From Mariprofundaceae bacterium (lineage in GTDB: Bacteria > Pseudomonadota > Zetaproteobacteria > Mariprofundales > Mariprofundaceae), in NCBI GenBank assembly GCA_027035825.1, contig JALVTX010000024.1:1-12605 (forward strand): a stretch of DNA of 12,605 bases, given 5' to 3'. Both the position numbers and the translations under genes were made by a program. This document shows positions 1 through 9,945 of the stretch, piece after piece. Positions within the stretch are counted from its first letter, which is position 1, and each line of letters opens with the position of its first letter. The notes beneath the pieces were generated by a model that saw nothing but the letters and a program-made list of their open reading frames with translations, was not told the origin of the DNA and did no database searches.

Positions 1-43
1 AAACCGTTGGGAAGCGCGGTTCCCGAGGGTAGGCTCCCGCGTC

Positions 44-730
44 ATGAACGAGAAGCAAGCGATTCCCGGCAAGCCGCGCGGGCGCATTCCGCTGGCGCGC
101 GAGGGTTGGCCGTTCCTGATTCCATGCGCGGCGCTGGTGGCGGCGGCGGCCGCGGCGGGCTGGAGCGTGGCGGCCGCGCTGTTGGGCATGCTGCTGCTGT
201 TCATGCTCAATTTCTTCCGCGATCCGGAACGGGCCACGCCGAAGGAGCCGGGCCTGTTCGTCTCGCCCGCCGATGGCAAGGTCGTGCGCGCCGAGGCCAC
301 GGATGAGGGGGTGTTCGTGGACATCTTCATGAACGTCTTCGACGTGCACGTGAACCGCGCGCCGATGGCGGGCCGCATCTCCCACATGCAATACACGCCG
401 GGCCGCTTCGTGAACGCGGCGGCCGGCCACGCCGGCGAGGTCAACGAGCGCAACCGCATCGAGATGGAAACCGACGATGGCCGCAACGTGGCCTTTACCC
501 AGATCGCGGGGCTGGTGGCGCGGCGCATCGTGTCCTACGTAGCGGTGGGCGAGCATGTGCGCGCGGGCCAGCGCATCGGCATGATTCGCTTCGGGTCCAG
601 GGTCAACTGCGAGCTGCCGCCGGAGTTCCGCCTGGCCGTGGCGGTGGGCGACCGCGTGCGCGCGGGCGAAAGCGTGCTGGCGCGGCGGGAGACCGGGCGG
701 GAAGGCGAAAACGGGGGGGGCAAGCGGTGA
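44..730 (+). CDS. psd: Phosphatidylserine decarboxylase proenzyme (short type)
   Basis: Converts phosphatidylserine to phosphatidylethanolamine at the inner membrane, using a pyruvoyl group made by self-cleavage. The 228-residue protein begins with a basic stretch and a hydrophobic segment (about residues 23-56) that should anchor it in the membrane. Family landmarks are SPADGKV with D77, FDVHVNRAP with H102, and the processing site RFGSRVNCELP, where cleavage should fall between G184 and S185 to give a large beta chain and a short pyruvoyl alpha chain. The length fits the short bacterial class rather than the longer E. coli enzyme. The ATG at 44 has purine-rich AGG sequences 10-19 bases upstream. 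The stop overlaps the GTG start of pssA. The C-terminal tail is glycine-rich because of a run of eight G. The preceding gene is outside the window; in related genomes it is often ilvC (recalled, not seen). Confidence 0.95.
   Translation: MNEKQAIPGKPRGRIPLAREGWPFLIPCAALVAAAAAAGWSVAAALLGMLLLFMLNFFRDPERATPKEPGLFVSPADGKVVRAEATDEGVFVDIFMNVFDVHVNRAPMAGRISHMQYTPGRFVNAAAGHAGEVNERNRIEMETDDGRNVAFTQIAGLVARRIVSYVAVGEHVRAGQRIGMIRFGSRVNCELPPEFRLAVAVGDRVRAGESVLARRETGREGENGGGKR
713..720 (+). promoter_or_regulatory. G8 homopolymer acting as likely ribosome-binding site for pssA
   Basis: Eight consecutive G end inside the psd tail, six bases before the GTG start of pssA. The run is the only purine-rich sequence at Shine-Dalgarno distance, so it probably serves as the binding site while also coding Gly-Gly-rich residues of Psd. 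Such a run is prone to slippage. Confidence 0.45.
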
Positions 731-1494
731 GCAAGGCGGCATCGGTTCGGGAGCGCGGCATCTACGTGCTGCCCAGCATGTTCACCACTGGCGGGCTGTT
801 CGCCGGATTTTATGCGCTGATTGCGGCGGTTCAGGGGCGCTTCGAGCTGGCGGCCTGGGCGCTGATCGTCGCCGCCGTGTTCGACATGCTGGACGGGCGG
901 GTGGCGCGGCTGCTGCACGCGGAGTCCGAGTTCGGGGCGCAGTACGATTCGCTGTGCGACATGCTGTCCTTCGGCATCGCGCCGGCGGTGCTGGTTTACC
1001 TGTGGGCGCTGGTTCCCCTGCACAAGCCGGGCTGGCTGGCGGCGTTTTTGGTGGCGGCCTGCGCCGCCCTGCGCCTGGCGCGGTTCAACGTGCAGCTCGA
1101 CGTGCAGGACAAGCGGTTCTTCAGCGGCCTGCCGACGCCGGCGGCGGCCATGCTCATCGCCACCGCCGTGCTGTTCCACGAGGATCATGGCGTGCAACCG
1201 CTGCCGTGGCTGTGGTTCGCCATCGCGGTGGCGTTGGCCGGGCTGATGGTGAGTCGGGTGCCGTTCTTCGCCGGCAAGGACGTGGATTTGAAGCGCAAGC
1301 GGCCCGCCGTGCTGCTGCTGGCGATGCTGGCGTTGATCGTGTTCGTGATGGCCGATCCGCACACCCACCTGTTCGTATTGGCCCTGGCCTATTGCCTGCA
1401 CGGGCCGCTGCTGGCGCTGCGCCAGTGGCGACGGGGAAAGCCGCGCGAGGAAGACCAGCCCGAGGCGGACGAGGAGGCCGCCGCCCCCGATTGA
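727..1494 (+). CDS. pssA: CDP-diacylglycerol--serine O-phosphatidyltransferase
   Basis: Integral membrane enzyme that joins serine to CDP-diacylglycerol to give phosphatidylserine, the substrate of the Psd encoded just upstream. The 255-residue protein carries the complete CDP-alcohol phosphatidyltransferase motif D-G-x2-A-R-x8-G-x3-D-x3-D as D56, G57, A60, R61, G70, D74 and D78, with D53 just before it. Several hydrophobic segments follow (about 86-115, 137-149, 160-177, 193-208 and 212-228), fitting a polytopic protein. The C-terminus is a charged, acidic cytoplasmic-looking tail. I take the GTG at 727, which overlaps the psd stop as GTGA; the coupling and the G run six bases upstream support it. 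Gram-positive-like type II Pss rather than the soluble E. coli PssA family, judging by the CDP-OH motif. Confidence 0.95.
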   Translation: MSKAASVRERGIYVLPSMFTTGGLFAGFYALIAAVQGRFELAAWALIVAAVFDMLDGRVARLLHAESEFGAQYDSLCDMLSFGIAPAVLVYLWALVPLHKPGWLAAFLVAACAALRLARFNVQLDVQDKRFFSGLPTPAAAMLIATAVLFHEDHGVQPLPWLWFAIAVALAGLMVSRVPFFAGKDVDLKRKRPAVLLLAMLALIVFVMADPHTHLFVLALAYCLHGPLLALRQWRRGKPREEDQPEADEEAAAPD

Positions 1495-1520
1495 TGGCGC
1501 AACAAGGGATGGCGCGTCAA

Positions 1521-1549
1521 TTGACAGCACCACGGGCGGGTGCTTTACT
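1521..1549 (+). promoter_or_regulatory. Candidate sigma70 promoter for leuA leader
   Basis: TTGACA at 1521-1526 is a perfect -35 box. A 17-base spacer leads to TTTACT at 1544-1549, which matches four of six -10 positions. Transcription would start near 1556, at or next to the ATG of the short ORF at 1557. The site lies in the only sizeable gap between pssA and leuA. This is a reading of the sequence only. Confidence 0.55.
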
Positions 1550-1556
1550 CCGCCGA

Positions 1557-1655
1557 ATGAACGCTTGGCCGCATTTCCGTCTGCATTCCCGCCCGCAGGG
1601 GCGACTGCAACTCGGGCTGGCAACCAGCCTGCGCGCGCGCAGGCCCGGCCGATGA
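1557..1655 (+). CDS. Possible leucine leader peptide upstream of leuA
   Basis: A 32-codon ORF runs from ATG 1557 to TGA 1655 in the leuA leader. It encodes five leucines (L9, L17, L19, L21, L25), with L-x-L-x-L at 17-21, and then an Arg-rich end. It has no Shine-Dalgarno at normal distance; the predicted transcription start falls on or beside its ATG, so leaderless translation is possible. It overlaps the first palindrome (1627-1644) and precedes the second (1688-1715). That layout resembles a Leu-controlled attenuator, but the leucine codons are spread out rather than in a run, and in this GC-rich sequence such an ORF can occur by chance. Treat as a candidate. Confidence 0.25.
   Translation: MNAWPHFRLHSRPQGRLQLGLATSLRARRPGR
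1627..1644 (+). repeat. 18-bp perfect palindrome in leuA leader
   Basis: GCCTGCGCGCGCGCAGGC is its own reverse complement and lies at the 3' end of the candidate leader ORF. In RNA it could form a small hairpin. Its arms share GCCTGC/GCAGGC with the hairpin at 1688-1715, so the two structures could exchange partners. Confidence 0.5.
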
Positions 1656-1687
1656 CGTGTTGATTCAGGCAGAATGCGAACACTCAG

Positions 1688-1715
1688 GCAGGCCGCGGCG
1701 AATTCCGCGGCCTGC
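1688..1715 (+). promoter_or_regulatory. Strong hairpin upstream of leuA (possible attenuator)
   Basis: GCAGGCCGCGG (1688-1698) and CCGCGGCCTGC (1705-1715) form a perfect 11-bp, almost all-GC stem with a six-base loop. It ends 53 bases before the leuA ATG. No U-run follows, so it is not a standard intrinsic terminator. It could pause polymerase, act with Rho, or shape leader folding. Confidence 0.45.
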
Positions 1716-1768
1716 GTCGCTTCGGCCCGGCGGGTTTGTGGCAAGCGTTTGATTTCAGGAGGCCAGTG

Positions 1769-3310
<1,542 letters not shown>

Positions 3311-3348
3311 GGGCCGATACCCGCGAAACGCCAAGGGACTTGCATCCA

Positions 3349-3376
3349 TTGCCTTTCGGTCATTCCGGACTAGAAT
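3349..3376 (+). promoter_or_regulatory. Probable promoter of the SUF operon
   Basis: TTGCCT at 3349-3354, a 16-base spacer and TAGAAT at 3371-3376 (five of six -10 matches) lie 31 bases before the regulator ATG. It is the only clear promoter-like sequence before the SUF genes, all of which follow with small gaps, so one long transcript is likely. Confidence 0.6.
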
Positions 3377-3381
3377 AGTCC
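3367..3381 (+). promoter_or_regulatory. IscR-like operator over the SUF -10 box
   Basis: GGACTAGAATAGTCC is a perfect 6+3+6 inverted repeat covering the -10 hexamer. Its core GACTAGAATAGTC closely follows the IscR type 1 site as I recall it (GACTR-www-YAGTC), differing at one central base. An Rrf2-family regulator is encoded 26 bases downstream, so autorepression by blocking RNA polymerase is the natural inference. Confidence 0.65.
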
Positions 3382-3406
3382 TGTTTCCGGAAGCCAAAGG
3401 ACGAGC

Positions 3407-3916
3407 ATGTTTCGAATTACCCGACTGACCGATTACGGCATGGTGCTGATGGCCGAGCTGGCCCGCAACGAGGGGCGGCTGCTGAACGCGGCCGATCTGG
3501 CCGCGCAGGTGCGCGTGCCGGCGCCCACCGTCAGCAAGATTTTGCAGATGCTGCTGCGCCGGCGGCTGCTGGAATCGGTGCGCGGGGCCGGCGGCGGCTA
3601 CCGACTGGCGCGCCCGGCGGCCGAAATCTCGGTGCGCGACATCATCGTGGCGCTGGAAGGCCCCATCGCGCTGACCGAATGCAACTTGGACGAGGGTCAT
3701 TGCGAGCAGGAGGCGCACTGCGCCATCCGCGGCAACTGGCACGCCATCAACCACGCCGTGCGGCAGGCGCTGGACGGCATCAGCCTGGCGGACATGCTGC
3801 GGCCGGATTTCGCGCCGCAACTGCGCATGGAGACGGGCGAGGCGGGACTCCCGGCGCGGCGGGCGACGATTCCGGTGCGGCCGGCAACCGGTCGGGCCGC
3901 CAATGGAGCGGGCTGA
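3407..3916 (+). CDS. Rrf2-family SUF operon regulator
   Basis: Probable Fe-S-sensing repressor of the operon it heads. The 169-residue protein starts with the Rrf2 winged-helix pattern MFRITRLTDYGMVLMAELA, then a recognition-helix region VPAPTVSKILQMLLRRRLLES and the wing RGAGGGYRLAR (59-69). A cysteine cluster C92-x6-C99-x5-C105 matches the [2Fe-2S] cysteines of IscR. The fourth IscR ligand, a histidine three residues after the last cysteine, is not there; R108 takes that place. It best fits the gammaproteobacterial SUF regulator group (TIGR02944 as I recall), not SufR of cyanobacteria. The last 35 residues or so are a basic, proline-containing tail. AAAGGA at 3396-3401 precedes the ATG by five bases. 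The stop is one base before the chosen sufB start. Confidence 0.9.
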   Translation: MFRITRLTDYGMVLMAELARNEGRLLNAADLAAQVRVPAPTVSKILQMLLRRRLLESVRGAGGGYRLARPAAEISVRDIIVALEGPIALTECNLDEGHCEQEAHCAIRGNWHAINHAVRQALDGISLADMLRPDFAPQLRMETGEAGLPARRATIPVRPATGRAANGAG

Positions 3917-3917
3917 G

Positions 3918-5363
<1,446 letters not shown>

Positions 5364-5380
5364 TTGGATATGGGGATTAT

Positions 5381-6145
5381 ATGAACCACCAAGACACCAA
5401 GACACCAAGCACAGTGCGATTGGATCTCACGGCGGGCGTGGGCCTGGAAGGTGCGCTGCGCGATGCTTTTAAGGGTATGGTGGAGGATTATGAGCACCTG
5501 TTCAGGCATTATTACCCCGCCCATGATTCCACGGGGTTCATGGAGGCGAACCAAGTCTATTACTATGTGAAAAATCTGACCGAGCGCCTGGCTGGAGATA
5601 AGGGACACGAACTCTTTGCTTGGCTGGAAGCGCCATTGCCCAAAAATGAAAAAAGCTATCCACACATCGATGGGGTGTTTTTCGCGCCCAAAGAGAACAC
5701 CACCATCTATATTGAAGCTAAAAGGTTGGATCGGCCAACGGCCAAGATAAAACAAATTTATAACGATATTGACAGGCTGCTGAACGAGGAAAATCGTGTG
5801 CACATCAAGAAAAACCTGAGGGCACACATCAAAAAGGAGATTCGTAGAGAGTTCGTGGTTTATCTTGCCGACGTTTGGTTGGAGACGCCGAGAAAAGAAG
5901 CCGTGCCGTTCTGGTGGTGCGGACGAGAAAATCCCGATGGCTTGAATCCCCCTGGGCTAAAGGAAAAGAAAACCGGGCGATATAGAAATGAGGCCACATT
6001 CATCGAGGCCATGAATGAGAGGGGCGTGAATTGGAATGCCAACAACCAATGCCTTCATCGTTTTCGTTTTAGAATTGGTGACAACAGCGATGACTATGTC
6101 GAGAACTATGTTCTGATGTTTGGATACCATGAAATCAAGGATTGA
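5381..6145 (+). CDS. Orphan protein with PD-(D/E)XK nuclease-like signature
   Basis: I do not recognise this 254-residue protein as a named family. It is soluble-looking, with no signal peptide or membrane segment. E55 in a helix-like stretch (GFMEANQVYYYVKNL), D97 in SYPHIDGVFF and E112-A-K114 in the strand TTIYIEAKRL are spaced as in PD-(D/E)XK nucleases. After them comes a helix-like KIKQIYNDIDRLL segment, a Lys/Arg-rich region (143-160), a Trp-rich stretch (180-195) and a mixed C-terminus. The first nine residues (MNHQDTKTP) are written almost wholly by the left inverted repeat, so the start could be artefactual; GGGG at 5372-5375 supports ATG 5381. Codon use is more AT-rich than in all its neighbours, a sign of transfer. 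No link with Fe-S assembly is visible. A nuclease role is inference from the motif only. Confidence 0.75.
   Translation: MNHQDTKTPSTVRLDLTAGVGLEGALRDAFKGMVEDYEHLFRHYYPAHDSTGFMEANQVYYYVKNLTERLAGDKGHELFAWLEAPLPKNEKSYPHIDGVFFAPKENTTIYIEAKRLDRPTAKIKQIYNDIDRLLNEENRVHIKKNLRAHIKKEIRREFVVYLADVWLETPRKEAVPFWWCGRENPDGLNPPGLKEKKTGRYRNEATFIEAMNERGVNWNANNQCLHRFRFRIGDNSDDYVENYVLMFGYHEIKD
5385..5409 (+). repeat. Left inverted repeat of the cassette
   Basis: After one A, three 8-bp units follow in tandem: CCACCAAG, ACACCAAG, ACACCAAG. It pairs with 6149-6173 at 21 of 25 positions. It overlaps codons 2-10 of the cassette gene. Confidence 0.8.
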
Positions 6146-6148
6146 AGT

Positions 6149-6173
6149 CTCCGTGTCTTCGTGCCTTGGTGGT
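6149..6173 (-). repeat. Right inverted repeat of the cassette
   Basis: Read on the minus strand it is A followed by the 8-bp units CCACCAAG, GCACGAAG, ACACGGAG. It begins three bases after the cassette gene's stop and ends 14 bases before the sufC ATG, just upstream of the sufC ribosome-binding site. Confidence 0.8.
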
Positions 6174-6187
6174 AAAAGGAAGATTTG

Positions 6188-6933
<746 letters not shown>

Positions 6934-6937
<4 letters not shown>

Positions 6938-8220
6938 GCCGCGCCGGAGCCGAACGCGCCGGATCGGACGGCATCGAGCGCCTGCGCCGGCAGGCCTGGC
7001 GCGCGTTCGAGTCCAGAGGGCTGCCGACCACGCGCGACGAGGACTGGAAATACACCGACCTGTCTCGGCTCGTGGCCACGCTCGGCGAATCCTGGTGGAC
7101 GCCGGCGCCGGAGACCGAGGCGGATGCGTCGGCCTGGGAGCCGCTGGCCGTGCCGGGCTTGGAGGATGCCCGCTTCGTGTTCGTGAACGGGCGGCTGGCG
7201 GCCGCGCCGGCCGGGCTGCCAGACGGCGTGCGCGTGACGCGGCTGGCCGAGGCGCTTCAGGATCAGGACGAGGCGGCCGACGCACTCGGCTGGGACGGGA
7301 ACGCGCCGCTGGCCAGCGCCTTTGCGCCGTTGAACGCGGCGCTGGCGCGGGATGGCCTGTGTCTGGAGGTGGCGTCCGGGACGCGGCTGGAAGCGCCGCT
7401 GTATCTGCTGCATGTCTCGGCGGGCGGCGGCGCGGCTCACACCCGGCACCTGGTGCGCGTGGGCCTGGGTGCGCGGGCGCATGTGGTGGAGCATTTCGCG
7501 AGCCTAAACGGGGCGGCGCCGGGCCTGAGCCACCCGCTGACGCGCGCGTGGCTGGCGGAAGGCGCCGAACTGATTCACGAGCGGCTGCTGATGGAGGACA
7601 AGGGATGCTTCCACATCGGCCGGCTGGAGGTGGAGCAGCAGGCCGGCAGCCGGCTGCAATCCGCCTCGCTGGCGCTGCCCAAGGGGCTTGCGCGCGTGGA
7701 CATCGTCAGCCGCCTGTTGGGCGAGGGCGCCGGGGCAGCGCTGGACGGGCTCTACCTGGCCGATGGTCGCGCCCACGTGGATCACCACACCCACGTGGCC
7801 CACGAACGCCCGAACTGCGCCAGCCGCGAGCGATACAAGGGCATGGTGGCCGGGCGCGGGCACGCGGTGTTCAACGGCAAGGTGGTGGTGCATCCCGGCG
7901 CGGACGGCACCGATGCCTCGCAATACAACGCCAACCTGCTGCTGTCCCGTCATGCCGAGGTGGACGCCAAGCCGGAGCTGGAGATCTACGCCGATGAGGT
8001 GCAGTGCTCGCACGGGGCCACGGTCGGCCAGCTGGACGAGGCGCAGCTCTTCTACCTGCAAAGCCGCGGCCTGGCCGAGAACGCGGCGCGCAACGTGCTG
8101 ACCTTCGCCTTTGCCGAGGACGTGCTGTCCGGGCTGGAAAGCGACGCCGTGCGGCGTCACCTGGAGCGGGCCGTGCTGGAGCGGCTGCCGGGCGGCGCGG
8201 CGCTGGAGGGCGTGATTTGA
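6934..8220 (+). CDS. sufD: Fe-S cluster assembly protein SufD
   Basis: Partner of SufB in the SufBC2D scaffold, needed for iron entry. The 428-residue protein has the variable N-terminus with the conserved TTRDEDWKYTDLS segment near residue 30, a central beta-helix-like region, and the conserved C-terminus QCSHGATVGQLDEAQLFYLQSRG. H360 in CSHGA falls at the same number as the functional H360 of E. coli SufD. The start overlaps the sufC stop by four bases, with GGAGG five bases away from the ATG. It ends with TTGA, from which an alternative TTG start of sufS could run. Confidence 0.96.
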
Positions 8221-8231
8221 GCGAGGCCGTG

Positions 8232-9485
8232 ATGAACGAGAGCAGGCCCGCCATGCTGGACGTGCAGGCCATTCGCGCCGAGTTTCCGGTGCTGGCGCAG
8301 CGCGTGCACGACGCCGGTGGCCAGGGCCGGCCGCTGGCCTACCTGGACAACGCGGCCACGACGCAGAAACCGCTGGCCGTGGTTGACGCGGTGCGGGACT
8401 TCTACCTGCGCGACAACGCCAACGTGCACCGCGGCGTGCATGCGCTGTCGGAACGCGCCACCGCCGCCTACGAGGGCGCGCGCGAGAAGGTGCGGGCCTT
8501 CATCGGCGCCGAGAGCGCGCGCGAGATCATCTTCGTGCGCGGCACGACCGAGGCCATCAACCTGGTCGCCGCCGCCTGGGGCCGCGCCAACGTGCGCGAG
8601 GGCGACGAGATTCTCATCACCGGCTTGGAGCACCATTCCAACATCGTGCCCTGGCAGATGCTGCGCGACGCGGTCGGCGCGAAGCTGGTGGTGGCGCCCA
8701 TCAACCGCCGCGGCGAGGTGGACATGGAGGCCTTCGAGCGGCTGCTGTCGCCGCGCACGAAGCTGGTGGCGATTTCGCACCTGTCCAACGCGCTGGGCAC
8801 CATCAATCCGGTGGAGCGCATGATTTCCCTGGCCCACGAGGTTGGCGCGCTGGCGCTGGTGGATGGCGCGCAGGCGGCGGCGCACCTGGACGTGGACGTG
8901 CGGCGGCTGGACGCGGACTTCTACGCCATGAGCGCGCACAAGATGTATGGACCCACCGGCATCGGCGCGCTCTATGGCAAGCGGGAAATCCTGGAGACCA
9001 TGCCCCCGTGGCAGGGCGGCGGCGACATGATCTCGATGGTCACGTTCGATGAGACGCGATACAACGAACTGCCCTACCGCTTCGAGGCCGGCACGCCGCA
9101 CATCGCCGGCGCCATCGGTTTCGGCCATGCGCTGGACTGGCTGGAGCGCGTGGGCGTGGCCAACATCGCGGCGCACGAAACGCGGCTGCTGGATTATGCC
9201 ACAGAGCGCGCGCGCGCCTTCCCGGGGCTGACCATCATCGGCGAGGCGGCGCACAAGGCGAGCATCCTGTCGTTCACGCTGGAGGGGGTGCACCCGCACG
9301 ATCTGGGCACGATTCTCGACCGCGAGGGCGTGGCCATCCGCGCCGGCCATCACTGCGCGATGCCGGTGATGGATTTCTTCGGCGTGCCGGCGACGGCGCG
9401 GGCGTCGTTCGCGGCCTACAACACGCGCGAGGAAGTGGATGCGCTGTTCGCGGCGCTGGAAAAGGCGCGGGAGTTGTTCGCGTGA
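8232..9485 (+). CDS. sufS: Cysteine desulfurase SufS
   Basis: PLP enzyme that removes sulfur from cysteine and carries it as a persulfide for cluster building. From ATG 8232 it has 417 residues. It shows YLDNAATTQKP near the N-terminus, the group II pattern around ARxxIIFVRGTTEAINLVA, the PLP lysine K237 in SAHKMYGPTGIG, and the sulfur-carrying C375 in IRAGHHCAMPVM. Both lie 11 residues later than in E. coli SufS (K226, C364), accounted for by a longer N-terminus including VHDAGGQGRP. GAGG at 8223-8226 supports ATG 8232; TTG 8217 (overlapping the sufD stop) and ATG 8253 are possible alternatives. It overlaps the sufU start region, so the two are probably translated together. Confidence 0.96.
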   Translation: MNESRPAMLDVQAIRAEFPVLAQRVHDAGGQGRPLAYLDNAATTQKPLAVVDAVRDFYLRDNANVHRGVHALSERATAAYEGAREKVRAFIGAESAREIIFVRGTTEAINLVAAAWGRANVREGDEILITGLEHHSNIVPWQMLRDAVGAKLVVAPINRRGEVDMEAFERLLSPRTKLVAISHLSNALGTINPVERMISLAHEVGALALVDGAQAAAHLDVDVRRLDADFYAMSAHKMYGPTGIGALYGKREILETMPPWQGGGDMISMVTFDETRYNELPYRFEAGTPHIAGAIGFGHALDWLERVGVANIAAHETRLLDYATERARAFPGLTIIGEAAHKASILSFTLEGVHPHDLGTILDREGVAIRAGHHCAMPVMDFFGVPATARASFAAYNTREEVDALFAALEKARELFA

Positions 9486-9937
9486 TGTTCGACCTGCGCG
9501 ACCTCTACCAGCAAGTGATCGTGGATCACAACAAACATCCGCGCAATTTCCGCGCCATGCAGGATGCCACGCACAAGGCGGAGGGGTTCAACCCGCTGTG
9601 CGGCGACCGGTTGACGCTGTATCTGAAGGTGGGCGCGGACGGGCGCATCGAGGATGCGAGCTTCGAGGGCTCGGGCTGCGCCATTTCCACCGCCTCGGCC
9701 TCGCTGATGACCGAGCAGCTCAAGGGGCGCACCGTGGACGAGGCGGAGCGGCTGTTCGGCCGCTTTCACGACATGGTCACGGGCGCGCCCGATGCGCCGC
9801 CGGCCGACGCGGAGTTGGGCAAGCTGGCCGTGCTGGGCGGGGTGCGCGAGTTTCCGTCCCGTATCAAGTGCGCGACGCTGTGCTGGCATGCGCTGCACGC
9901 GGCGCTCGAAGGCCAGCAATCGGTGAGCACGGAGTGA
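9485..9937 (+). CDS. sufU: SufU-type sulfur acceptor / scaffold protein
   Basis: IscU-fold protein that takes persulfide sulfur from SufS; in Bacillus it is a zinc-dependent sulfurtransferase. The 150-residue protein starts MFDLRDLYQQVIVDHNKHPRN and keeps the ligand set C39-G-D41, C65 and C129. About 64 residues separate the second and third cysteines, longer than in IscU and typical of SufU. The IscU histidine next to the last cysteine is replaced by lysine (K128-C129), also SufU-like. ATG 9485 overlaps the sufS stop as TGATG; a GTG one codon upstream is equally possible. No sufE is in the operon, so this gene probably fills its place. Confidence 0.93.
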   Translation: MFDLRDLYQQVIVDHNKHPRNFRAMQDATHKAEGFNPLCGDRLTLYLKVGADGRIEDASFEGSGCAISTASASLMTEQLKGRTVDEAERLFGRFHDMVTGAPDAPPADAELGKLAVLGGVREFPSRIKCATLCWHALHAALEGQQSVSTE

Positions 9938-9945
9938 GCGCGAGC

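Larger units (their letters stand above)
5385..6173 (+). mobile_element. Single-gene cassette with inverted-repeat ends between sufB and sufC
   Basis: A 789-bp unit bounded by imperfect inverted repeats at 5385-5409 and 6149-6173 (21 of 25 positions pair). The repeats stop matching abruptly at both outer ends. The inside is clearly poorer in G+C: my hand count gives 26 of 60 at 5641-5700 against 38 of 60 at 5041-5100 in sufB. It holds one ORF and no transposase. No target-site duplication is visible. It is oriented with the operon and leaves sufB and sufC intact with their own ribosome-binding sites. I recall similar short ACCACGAAG-type repeats near GxxExxY nuclease-like genes in many genomes, but cannot check that here. 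Confidence 0.6.

Noticed and set aside
9..24. Hairpin GGGAA/TTCCC before psd
   Set aside because: The stem is only five base pairs and the preceding gene is not visible, so it cannot be told from chance.
954..1655. Plus-strand open frame overlapping pssA
   Set aside because: It lies in another frame of pssA with Ala/Gly/Arg-rich composition. Only its last 32 codons, outside pssA, are considered as a leader peptide.
1495..1768. Riboswitch or T-box before leuA
   Set aside because: I find no T-box consensus or known aptamer core; only the palindromes and the short ORF are supportable.
5385..5409. CRISPR-like or minisatellite array
   Set aside because: Only three 8-bp units per end, without spacers; the inverted arrangement around a gene fits terminal repeats better.
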